A stretch of DNA of 64,000 nucleotides from Alphaproteobacteria bacterium (GTDB lineage: Bacteria; Myxococcota_A; UBA796; GCA-2862545), in NCBI GenBank assembly GCA_020632915.1, contig JACKEP010000010.1:62001-126000 (forward strand). Direction: 5' to 3'. Of the stretch, positions 29,209 through 35,774 are shown piece by piece. Each line of letters starts with the position of its first letter. Within the stretch, counting starts at the first letter, position 1. The notes beneath the pieces are model-generated. The model was given only the letters and a program-made list of their open reading frames with translations, was not told the DNA's origin and did no database searches. Both the position numbers and the translations under genes were made by a program.

Positions 29209-29966
29209 CACGCCACCGGCTGGACGTAGCCGCCCGCCACCTCGGACCGGATGCCCTGCACCCGCCACCGATCGACGATGGCCCAGAGGAACCAGGCGTA
29301 GGTGCCCAGCCCCGACCCGAGGTGCCAGATCGCGTGCAGCTGCAGCCGCTGCGCCGGGTGGTCGCAGGGCAGGAACACGTGCTCGGGCATCCAGCAGAAG
29401 AACAGCGTGCCGAGGAATCCGCCCGCCGACACGCCCAGCAGCACGGCCATCAGCCGCGGCGCCGGCTGGATCCACGACAGCCACACCGCCGTCAGCGCCA
29501 TGTAGGTGACCAGCAGGCTGTAGGACGCCAGGAAGATGAGGAAGTACGACGTCGCCCACGCGTAGACCGCGGTGAACACCACGGCGTAGGCCGCGAAGGC
29601 GAGCGCGACGCCACGGCCTTCGCCGGCGGGCCGATCGCGGAACCGCACCACCCACGCGCCCAGCAGGCCGACGTAGACCATCGGCAGCTCGTCGAGCGCC
29701 TGGGGACCACGCAGCAGCGTGCCGTGGAAGGCCACCGAGCCGAGCCCCACCAGCAACAGCCCGGCGAAGCACCACCCGAAGCGACGGCCCGACGGTGTCG
29801 CGGCATGCCACCAGCGCCACAGCCCGAACACGCCCAGCGCCACCAGCCACAGGCTGGAGATCGTGTTCCACCACTCCGCGACATACGGCGTCACGACGTA
29901 GTTGGGCTCGCACCAGTCCACGACCGACGGGGCGCCCATGCCCGTCCAGAAGCCCGTTCCCTGCAC
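29208..29966 (-). CDS. Alkaline ceramidase-like integral membrane hydrolase
   Basis: 252 residues; GGAGG four bases before GTG 29966. Family landmarks are all present: 'SVVDWCEPNYVVTPYVAEWWNTISSLW' at the N-terminus, 'GLGSVAFHGTLLRGPQALDELPMVY' (the conserved Ser, His and Asp), and 'LHAIWHLGSGLGTYAWF' near the C-terminus, whose two histidines complete the zinc site. Seven hydrophobic segments fit the seven-helix fold of ceramidases (PF05875; related to adiponectin receptors), which cleave ceramide to sphingosine and fatty acid. A bacterial homologue suggests sphingolipid turnover. Divergent from the prc-like gene. Confidence 0.85.
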   Translation of the reverse strand: MQGTGFWTGMGAPSVVDWCEPNYVVTPYVAEWWNTISSLWLVALGVFGLWRWWHAATPSGRRFGWCFAGLLLVGLGSVAFHGTLLRGPQALDELPMVYVGLLGAWVVRFRDRPAGEGRGVALAFAAYAVVFTAVYAWATSYFLIFLASYSLLVTYMALTAVWLSWIQPAPRLMAVLLGVSAGGFLGTLFFCWMPEHVFLPCDHPAQRLQLHAIWHLGSGLGTYAWFLWAIVDRWRVQGIRSEVAGGYVQPVA

Positions 29967-30060
29967 GTCGCCTCCCGGTCGGCCCGACTACCCGTTGTGT
30001 GATGCTTCGTCACGGGGAGCGACAGCGCGGAACGTGGTGCGTACCGGATCCGTGGAACAC

Positions 30061-30077
30061 CCCGCCGGCAAGGCGGG
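30061..30077 (+). other. Hairpin in the 5' region of the prc-like gene
   Basis: CCCGCC (30061-30066) / GGCGGG (30072-30077) with a 5-nt loop, in the 211-bp region between the ceramidase-like gene and the prc-like gene. No U-tract follows; a role in mRNA structure is only a suggestion. No strong ribosome site is seen before ATG 30178. Confidence 0.25.
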
Positions 30078-30177
30078 TCCACCAGACGCAGTTCGTGCCG
30101 ATCCCGACGGAAACGGGACTCCCTTCCCCGCGCCCGGCCCCCGCCGGATACAGCCAGACGACCCCGAGGTTCTGCTC

Positions 30178-32202
30178 ATGCACCTGCACGCCCGTCGCAT
30201 CCTCCTGCCCGCCGCCGTGCTCGTCGCTGCCCTCCCGATCGCCTTCGCCGACGTCACCGAGGCCTCACCGGCCCAGCCCGTGATCGCGTCGGCGGTGGTG
30301 GCCACGCTGCAGACGCGCCACCTCACCCACCGCGCCGTCGACGACGCCCTGTCCGAGGCCTGGTTCGACGCCTACCTCAAGGCCCTCGACCCGGCGCACA
30401 TGTACTTCCTGAAGTCCGACATCGACGCGTTCCTGCCCTGGCGCGACCGCCTCGACGACGACATCCAGGCCGCGGCCCCCAAGCTCGAGGCCGCGTTCAC
30501 CATCCACCACAAGCTCATGCAGCGCCTGCGCGAGCGCGTGGCCTACGCCCACAAGCTCCTCGCCGCGAACCGGTTCGACTTCTCCGACCCGTCCCGCAGC
30601 GTCGAGACCGACCGCGAGGACGACGCCTGGGCCGCGTCCACCGCCGAGCTCGACGCCCGCTGGGACGACTACGTCGCGCAGGAGGTGCTGCGCTTCGAGC
30701 TCACCGGCGATGCCCGCGAGCGCGCCATCGAGCGGGTCGCCAAGCGCTTCGACCGCATCCTGTCCGACATGACCCAGCTCGACGAGCAGGACGTCCTCGA
30801 GAGCTACCTGGGCGCGCTGGCGGGCGAGTACGACCCCCACTCGGTGTGGTTCAAGCCGATCGAGAAGCAGACCTTCGACATCGAGATGCGCGACACGCTC
30901 ACCGGCATCGGCGCCGAGCTCAACGTCGACGAGGACGGCTACACCACCATCAAGGGCCTGATCCCCGGCGGCCCCGCCGAGGCGTCGGGTGAGCTCGAGG
31001 CCGGCGACCGCATCGTCGCCGTCGCCCAGGGCCACGACGAGGCCGTCGACGTCGTCGACATGCGGCTCGACAACGTCGTCCAGCTCATCCGCGGCCCGAT
31101 CGACACCACTGTGGTGCTCACCATCTACCCGGCCGGCGCCACCGACCCGTCCGAGACGCGCGACATCGAGCTCGTCCGCGACAAGGTCAAGCTCGCCAAG
31201 GCCCAGGCCAAGGGCGAGGTCCACGAGAAGAGCGGCGTGAAGGTGGGCGTGATCGACGTGCCCTCGTTCTACGTCGACAACGACGCCCGCCGCGCCGGCG
31301 ACCCCAACTGGGCGTCCACCTCGCGCGACGTGGCCCGCATCCTCACCGACTTCCGCAACCAGGGCGTCGACGCCGTGATCGTCGACCTGCGCAACGACGG
31401 CGGCGGCTCGCTCGACGAGGCGATCGGCCTGACGGGCCTGTTCCTCGACGGCGGCCCCGTGGTCCAGATCAAGGACTCGTTCGGTCAGGTCGAGGTGCTC
31501 GCCGACGAGGACCCCACCGTCGCCTGGTCGGGTCCGCTGGTGGTGCTCACCAACGAGCTGTCGGCGTCGGCGTCCGAGATCTTCGCGGGCGCCATCCAGG
31601 ACTACAAGCGCGGCATCGTCGTGGGCTCGAAGACCACCCACGGCAAGGGCAGCGTCCAGAACCTGATGGACCTCGACCGCCTGCTCGACCGCGCCGGCCG
31701 TCGCGACGTCGCCGACCAGGCCGGCGCCATCAAGTTCACCACCCACATGTTCTTCCGCCCCGGTGGCGACTCCACCCAGGGCAAGGGCGTGGCCGCCGAC
31801 GTCGTGCTGCCGTCGCCCTACCAGGGCCTGCCGATCATGGAGGCCGACCTGCACAACCCGCTGCCCTTCGCCCGCATCGACAAGGCGAAGTTCGCGCAGG
31901 ACCCGCTGCCGCTCGACCTCGACCGGCTCCGCAAGCAGTCGGCCACGCGCGTCGGCGAGTCCATGCAGTTCGCCTTCCTGGCCGAAGACCTCGCGGAGCG
32001 CGAGCGGCTCCAGGCGCAGAAGACGCTGAGCCTCGACGAGGCCACGCGGCGCGCCGAGCGCACGCGCAACGAGACCATCCGCGACAACCACGACAAGGCC
32101 TACACCGCCGCGGGCATGGACCCCGAGCACCTGCCGGACTTCATCCTCGACGAGGCGATCGCCATCACCCACGACGTGGTGATGCAGCTCCAGGGCACGT
32201 GA
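30178..32202 (+). CDS. prc: Carboxy-terminal processing protease (tail-specific protease)
   Basis: 674 residues, like E. coli Prc (682). The signal peptide (MHLHARRILLPAAVLVAALPIAFA) directs it to the periplasm. Order: helical N-terminal domain ('ALDPAHMYFLKSDIDAF', typical of Prc), PDZ domain (~240-330, 'GIGAELNVDEDGYTTIKGLIPGGPA'), S41 protease domain with 'VDLRNDGGGSLDEAIGLTGLF', catalytic Ser about 464 in 'ELSASASEIFAGA' and catalytic Lys about 490 in 'THGKGSVQ', then a charged C-terminal extension (DUF3340-like). It trims or degrades proteins recognised by their C-termini in the envelope, such as peptidoglycan hydrolases in relatives. Confidence 0.95.
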   Translation: MHLHARRILLPAAVLVAALPIAFADVTEASPAQPVIASAVVATLQTRHLTHRAVDDALSEAWFDAYLKALDPAHMYFLKSDIDAFLPWRDRLDDDIQAAAPKLEAAFTIHHKLMQRLRERVAYAHKLLAANRFDFSDPSRSVETDREDDAWAASTAELDARWDDYVAQEVLRFELTGDARERAIERVAKRFDRILSDMTQLDEQDVLESYLGALAGEYDPHSVWFKPIEKQTFDIEMRDTLTGIGAELNVDEDGYTTIKGLIPGGPAEASGELEAGDRIVAVAQGHDEAVDVVDMRLDNVVQLIRGPIDTTVVLTIYPAGATDPSETRDIELVRDKVKLAKAQAKGEVHEKSGVKVGVIDVPSFYVDNDARRAGDPNWASTSRDVARILTDFRNQGVDAVIVDLRNDGGGSLDEAIGLTGLFLDGGPVVQIKDSFGQVEVLADEDPTVAWSGPLVVLTNELSASASEIFAGAIQDYKRGIVVGSKTTHGKGSVQNLMDLDRLLDRAGRRDVADQAGAIKFTTHMFFRPGGDSTQGKGVAADVVLPSPYQGLPIMEADLHNPLPFARIDKAKFAQDPLPLDLDRLRKQSATRVGESMQFAFLAEDLAERERLQAQKTLSLDEATRRAERTRNETIRDNHDKAYTAAGMDPEHLPDFILDEAIAITHDVVMQLQGT

Positions 32203-32233
32203 TCCCCCACGGGTCCCAGGGCACGGAGGCACC

Positions 32234-33220
32234 GTGCGCGCAGCCGTCTTCGACCGCCACGGTCCGCCCGCCGACGTCCTGACGATCGCCGACCTGCCCG
32301 ACCCCACGCCGGGGCCGGGTCAGGTGGTGGTCGCCCTGGAGGCCGCCGCCGTCCACCCCGCTGACCTCGCCACGATCGCGGGCCACTACGGCGTCCGGCC
32401 CCGGCTGCCCGGGGCGGTGCCGGGCATCGAGGGCGTCGGGCGCGTGGTGGCGGTCGGCGCGGGTGCTGCGCTGACGGTCGGCCAGCGGGTGCTCCTGCCG
32501 CTCGGCGTGGGCACGTGGCGCGACCGGGTGGTCGCCACCGCGCGCACGCTGGTGACCGTCCCCGACGACCTGCCCGCCGAACAGCTCGCGCTGGCCGTGG
32601 TCAACCCGGCGACGGCCCGGCTGCTGCTCGGGCAGGTCGACCGCCTGCTGCCCGGGGAGTGGATCCTGCAGAACGCGGCGAACGGCGCCGTCGGACGCAC
32701 CGTCGCGCGCCTCGCCCGCGCGCGGGGCCTGCACACCCTCAACGTCGTGCGGCGCGCCACGGCGGGCCTGTGCGTGCGCAACGCCGGTGGCGACGTCGTC
32801 CTCGTCGACGGTCCGGAGCTCGCCCACGAGGTCGCCCGCTACACCGACGGCGCCCCCGTGCGCCTGGCCCTCGATGCCGTCGCCGGTCCGGCCACCGACC
32901 GGCTCGCCCGCTGCGTGGTGCCCGGCGGCACCGTGGTGGTCTACGGCGCGCTGTCGGGCCAGCCCAGCACCCTGGGCGCCGACCAGACCATCTTCCGCGA
33001 CGTGCGCCTGCACGGCTTCTGGCTGACCACGTGGCTGCAGCAGGCCGACGACGCCACCCGCGCCGCGCTGTTCACCGACCTCGTCGCCGACCTGCGCGAC
33101 CACCCCCAGCCCGTCGACGCCCGCTTCGACCTCGGCGCCGTCGCCGCCGCCGTCGCGGCGGCCGCGCGCGGGGGGCGGGACGGCAAGGTGGTCCTTCGCG
33201 GCGAGGCCTGGAACGGCTGA
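32234..33220 (+). CDS. Zinc-independent MDR-family reductase (enoyl/quinone reductase-like)
   Basis: 328 residues; GGAGG before GTG 32234. An N-terminal GroES-like domain ('PGPGQVVVALEAAAVHPADL', 'PGIEGVGRVVAVG') and a Rossmann domain ('EWILQNAANGAVGRTVARLARARGLHTLNVVRR') match the MECR/quinone oxidoreductase branch of the medium-chain dehydrogenase superfamily; 'QNAANGAVG' is typical of trans-2-enoyl-CoA reductases. The zinc-ligand cysteines of alcohol dehydrogenases are lacking. Likely NADPH-dependent. Downstream of prc by 31 bp and possibly cotranscribed. Confidence 0.88.
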   Translation: MRAAVFDRHGPPADVLTIADLPDPTPGPGQVVVALEAAAVHPADLATIAGHYGVRPRLPGAVPGIEGVGRVVAVGAGAALTVGQRVLLPLGVGTWRDRVVATARTLVTVPDDLPAEQLALAVVNPATARLLLGQVDRLLPGEWILQNAANGAVGRTVARLARARGLHTLNVVRRATAGLCVRNAGGDVVLVDGPELAHEVARYTDGAPVRLALDAVAGPATDRLARCVVPGGTVVVYGALSGQPSTLGADQTIFRDVRLHGFWLTTWLQQADDATRAALFTDLVADLRDHPQPVDARFDLGAVAAAVAAAARGGRDGKVVLRGEAWNG

Positions 33221-33249
33221 CCGACGGGTGCCCGCGCCGCTGGCGGCGT

Positions 33250-33255
33250 TACCCT
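33250..33255 (+). promoter_or_regulatory. Candidate -10 element giving a leaderless start
   Basis: TACCCT lies exactly seven bases before ATG 33263, so a transcript starting at normal distance would begin at the ATG. The same hexamer and spacing occur before the cysteine leader peptide at 35419-35431. No convincing -35 element is seen and no Shine-Dalgarno sequence precedes this ATG. Confidence 0.35.
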
Positions 33256-33262
33256 GCCCGCC

Positions 33263-34219
33263 ATGCCGTCCCCGCTCCGCCGCCTCGCCGGCCACGCGCA
33301 GACCGTCCTGCCCGCGCTGCTCGCCCGCGCGCGCCCCCCGACCGTGCCCGCGTCGACGCCGTGGCACACCACCGTCGACGACCCGCGCACGGGCCGTCTC
33401 CAGCTGCACGGCCGCCTGACCACCACCGACCGCTCCGACGTGCTGGTGGTCATCGTCCACGGCATCGGCGCCTCGTCCGACGCGCCGTACTGCCGCCTCG
33501 CCGCGGCGGCGGCCCACGCGCTCGGCCTGTCCAGCCTGCGCGTCGACCTGCGCGGCGCCGACCGCACCGGTGCCGGCATCTACCACGCGGGGCTCACCGA
33601 CGACCTCGACGCCGTCCTCGCCGACCCCGTCGTGGGCGGCTTCCGCGCCGTGGTGGTGCTCGGCTACTCGCTCGGCGGCCACGTCACGCTGCGCACCGCC
33701 ACCCACGCGCTGCCCGACAACGTGCGCGCCGTGGCCGCCGTGTGCGCCCCCCTGCACCTCGACGCCGCCGCGACCTGGATCGACACCCCGCGCCGCCTGC
33801 CTTACCGCCGCCACCTGCTGACGGGCCTGCGCGAGATCCATGCGCGGGTGGCCGCCGTGCGCAGCGACATCCTGCCGGTGGCCGACGCCGCGCGGATCCA
33901 CACCCTGCGCGCGTGGGACGACCGGGTGGTGGCGCCGTGGTTCGGCTTTGCGTCCGCCGAGGACTACTACGCGCGCGCCAGCGTCGGGCCGCGCCTCGAC
34001 GCGCTCACCGTGCCGGCCCTCGCCGTGCACGTCGACGCCGATCCCATCGTCGGTCCGGCGGCGGGCGTGCCCGGCCTGCGGCACGTGCCCGACGCGCTGA
34101 CCGCCGTCCGCATCGATCGCGGCGGCCACGTCGTGCTCCCGCCCGACGCCGACCTCGGCCTGGGCACGGGCGCGGGCGACACGGCCGTGCTCCGCTGGCT
34201 CCTGGCGCGGGCAGGCTGA
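33263..34219 (+). CDS. YheT-family alpha/beta-hydrolase
   Basis: 318 residues. N-terminal 'LAGHAQTVLPALL' corresponds to the 'HLQT' motif of the YheT/ABHD1-3 family. Oxyanion 'VIVHGIGASSDAPYCR', then 'LRVDLRGADRTGAGIYHAGLTDDLDAVL', nucleophile elbow GYSLGG (Ser136), Asp in 'AVHVDADPIVG' and His in 'DRGGHVVLP' complete the triad. Members are esterases or lipases of unknown natural substrate. Possibly leaderless (see the -10 element). Its TGATG stop/start overlap couples it to the PrsW-like gene. Confidence 0.9.
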   Translation: MPSPLRRLAGHAQTVLPALLARARPPTVPASTPWHTTVDDPRTGRLQLHGRLTTTDRSDVLVVIVHGIGASSDAPYCRLAAAAAHALGLSSLRVDLRGADRTGAGIYHAGLTDDLDAVLADPVVGGFRAVVVLGYSLGGHVTLRTATHALPDNVRAVAAVCAPLHLDAAATWIDTPRRLPYRRHLLTGLREIHARVAAVRSDILPVADAARIHTLRAWDDRVVAPWFGFASAEDYYARASVGPRLDALTVPALAVHVDADPIVGPAAGVPGLRHVPDALTAVRIDRGGHVVLPPDADLGLGTGAGDTAVLRWLLARAG

Positions 34220-35385
34220 TGCCAGGCACCGGCGGCCGCCCCGCACCCGCGCCCGCCACGGTCCTCGGCTGGACCCTTCTGCTGCTCGTGCTGGGCGCGG
34301 TGGGCGGGATGACCACCACGGCGATGTCGCTCGGCATGATCGCCGCCCAGCCCCACGTCTTCCTGCTGGCGACGGCGATGGCCACGGTGACGACGGTGCC
34401 GTACTCGCTGGCCCTGCTGTGGCTCGACCGCAACGAGGCCGAGCCGCTCTGGCTCGTCGCCACCGCCTTCCTGTGGGGTGCCCTCGCGGCGACGTCGCTC
34501 GGCGGACTCGCCAACGCCCTGTCGGACGGCCTCGGCACCGCCTTGCTCGGCGACCCGTCCGCTGCCCATGCGTTCACCGTCACCGTGGTGGCCCCGATCG
34601 CCGAGGAGGCGTTCAAGGCGCTGGCCGTCACCGCGGTGTTCGTGCTGTTCGTGCGCCAGGCCGACGACGTGCTCGACGGCATCATCTACGGCGCGATGGT
34701 GGGCCTCGGCTTCGCGTGGTTCGAGAACATCACCTACTACGTGCGCGTCGCCGACCGCGGCGTGGACGCGATGCTCGCGCTCGCGTGGCTGCGGGGGGTG
34801 CTGTTCGGCATCGGCACCCACGGCACGTACACCGCGCTCACGGGCCTGGGCCTGGGCCTGTTCCGGGTGATGCGGCGCGGGCCGGCGCGCTGGGTGATGC
34901 CACCGCTGGGCCTGGGCGCCGCGATGGTCGCGCACGCCGTGTGGAACGCGGGCTCCGGTGCCTACTTCGGCAACGAGATCACCGAGCTGCGCGCCCTGCT
35001 CGTGGCCGGCCCGAGTGCCGTGCTCGGCCTGCAGGTGCCGTTCCTCGGCCTGCTCGGCGTGGTGCTCGGCCTGTCGTGGATGCACGAGGACCAGCTGATC
35101 CGCCGCTACCTCGCGCAGGAGCCGCGCGACGTCGTGCGCCACGACGAGATCGACCACCTGCTCCCTGCCCGTCGCCGGGTCGGGCGCGGGCTGACCACGC
35201 TCGGCCGCGCCGGTCCGGTGGCGTGGTGGCGTCACCAGCAGCTCACGCAGGCGCTGATCAAGCTCGCGTTCGAGCGGTGGCATCACGCCGAGGACCAGCT
35301 TCCGTGGTCGGCCGACGAGGACGCCGTGGTGGGCCGGCTGCGCCAGCGGGTACGGTCGCTGAGGCGCACGGGCGCGCGGCCGTGA
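34219..35385 (+). CDS. PrsW-family intramembrane metalloprotease
   Basis: 388 residues; ATG 34219 overlaps the preceding stop by one base. About eight hydrophobic helices. The four PrsW/Abi-type motifs are present: 'APIAEEAFKAL' (paired Glu), 'GLGFAWFENITYY' (Glu/Asn), 'GIGTHGTYTALTGLGLG' (His) and 'MVAHAVWNAGSG' (His). In Bacillus, PrsW cuts the anti-sigma factor RsiW; here no anti-sigma factor is adjacent. The last ~110 residues are a soluble tail not found in PrsW of Bacillus. Ends ten bases before the cysteine-leader promoter. Confidence 0.88.
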   Translation: MPGTGGRPAPAPATVLGWTLLLLVLGAVGGMTTTAMSLGMIAAQPHVFLLATAMATVTTVPYSLALLWLDRNEAEPLWLVATAFLWGALAATSLGGLANALSDGLGTALLGDPSAAHAFTVTVVAPIAEEAFKALAVTAVFVLFVRQADDVLDGIIYGAMVGLGFAWFENITYYVRVADRGVDAMLALAWLRGVLFGIGTHGTYTALTGLGLGLFRVMRRGPARWVMPPLGLGAAMVAHAVWNAGSGAYFGNEITELRALLVAGPSAVLGLQVPFLGLLGVVLGLSWMHEDQLIRRYLAQEPRDVVRHDEIDHLLPARRRVGRGLTTLGRAGPVAWWRHQQLTQALIKLAFERWHHAEDQLPWSADEDAVVGRLRQRVRSLRRTGARP

Positions 35386-35395
35386 CGGTTTGCGG

Positions 35396-35424
35396 TTGCG
35401 GGTCGTACGCCGCGTGGGTACCCT
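35396..35424 (+). promoter_or_regulatory. Sigma-70-type promoter of the cysteine-leader/sulfite reductase operon
   Basis: -35 TTGCGG (35396-35401), 17-bp spacer, -10 TACCCT (35419-35424). A second TTGCGG directly precedes it (35390-35395). Seven bases separate the -10 from ATG 35432, so transcription is predicted to start on the A of the leader ATG and make a leaderless mRNA. This is a sequence-based prediction. Confidence 0.6.
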
Positions 35425-35431
35425 CGCCGCC

Positions 35432-35518
35432 ATGAACGTCCTCGCCATCGCCACCTGTTGTCGTCCGTGTGCTCCGTCGCACCGGGCGTCGGTGCGCGTG
35501 GCCCCGCGGCATCGCTGA
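35432..35518 (+). CDS. First cysteine leader peptide (28 residues)
   Basis: A 28-codon ORF, ATG to TGA, beginning MNVLAIAT and containing Cys-Cys-Arg-Pro-Cys at codons 9-13, followed by an Arg/Pro/Ala-rich end. All three cysteines are TGT, the rarer Cys codon in this GC-rich genome, which would increase sensitivity to charged tRNA-Cys. It is the first ORF of the predicted leaderless transcript and is followed 29 nt later by a hairpin. Such a peptide is expected to be regulatory and not functional as a protein. It is too short for gene finders. Confidence 0.65.
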   Translation: MNVLAIATCCRPCAPSHRASVRVAPRHR

Positions 35519-35547
35519 ACGCTTCGTCCAGCCCGCCGTCTCCACGC

Positions 35548-35577
35548 AGACCCGCCCGGCCCCGCCGCGGCGGGTCT
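35548..35577 (+). terminator. Attenuator-type hairpin after the first leader peptide
   Basis: Perfect 9-bp stem AGACCCGCC (35548-35556) / GGCGGGTCT (35569-35577) with a 12-nt loop, followed by GTCGCTTTCTCC. It has the form of an intrinsic terminator with a short T-rich tail, located between leader 1 and leader 2, and could be the switch controlled by translation of leader 1. Confidence 0.6.
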
Positions 35578-35612
35578 GTCGCTTTCTCCCCCCTGACCCT
35601 GGCCCCTCGACG

Positions 35613-35702
35613 ATGAACGCCCCGATCCCCACCACCCCCTGCCTGTGCTGCTGCTGCTGCTGCTGCTGCGCGCGCCGGGGCGTGCGGGGGACGGAAGCCT
35701 AG
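35613..35702 (+). CDS. Polycysteine leader peptide (29 residues, nine Cys)
   Basis: 29 codons, ATG (35613) to TAG (35702): MNAPIPTTP, then Cys, Leu, eight consecutive Cys (TGC codons at 35646-35669), then ten residues ending in GTEA. The chance of such a run ending in a stop just upstream of a sulfur-assimilation operon is very small. Polycysteine upstream ORFs in mycobacteria act as cysteine-responsive attenuators of sulfur genes; the same role is inferred here: ribosomes stall on the Cys codons when Cys-tRNA is scarce. No strong Shine-Dalgarno sequence is visible, so initiation may be inefficient or coupled. Confidence 0.75.
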   Translation: MNAPIPTTPCLCCCCCCCCARRGVRGTEA

Positions 35703-35704
35703 CT

Positions 35705-35742
35705 CCACCCCCTGTCACCCCCGGGCTCACGGCCGGGGGTGG
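35705..35742 (+). promoter_or_regulatory. Mutually exclusive stems before the reductase start
   Basis: Stem A: CACCCCCGG (35716-35724) pairs with CCGGGGGTG (35733-35741), 9 bp with an 8-nt loop. Stem B: CCACCCCC (35705-35712) pairs with GGGGGTGG (35735-35742), 8 bp. Both use the same 3' strand, so only one can form. The 5' strand of B starts 2 nt after the leader stop codon, inside the footprint of a terminating ribosome. The reductase ribosome site (GGAG, 35763-35766) follows. No U-tract is present after stem A, so control could be translational or Rho-dependent. Confidence 0.6.
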
Positions 35743-35774
35743 TCCTCGGCCGTCGCCCTCTTGGAGACGAGCCG

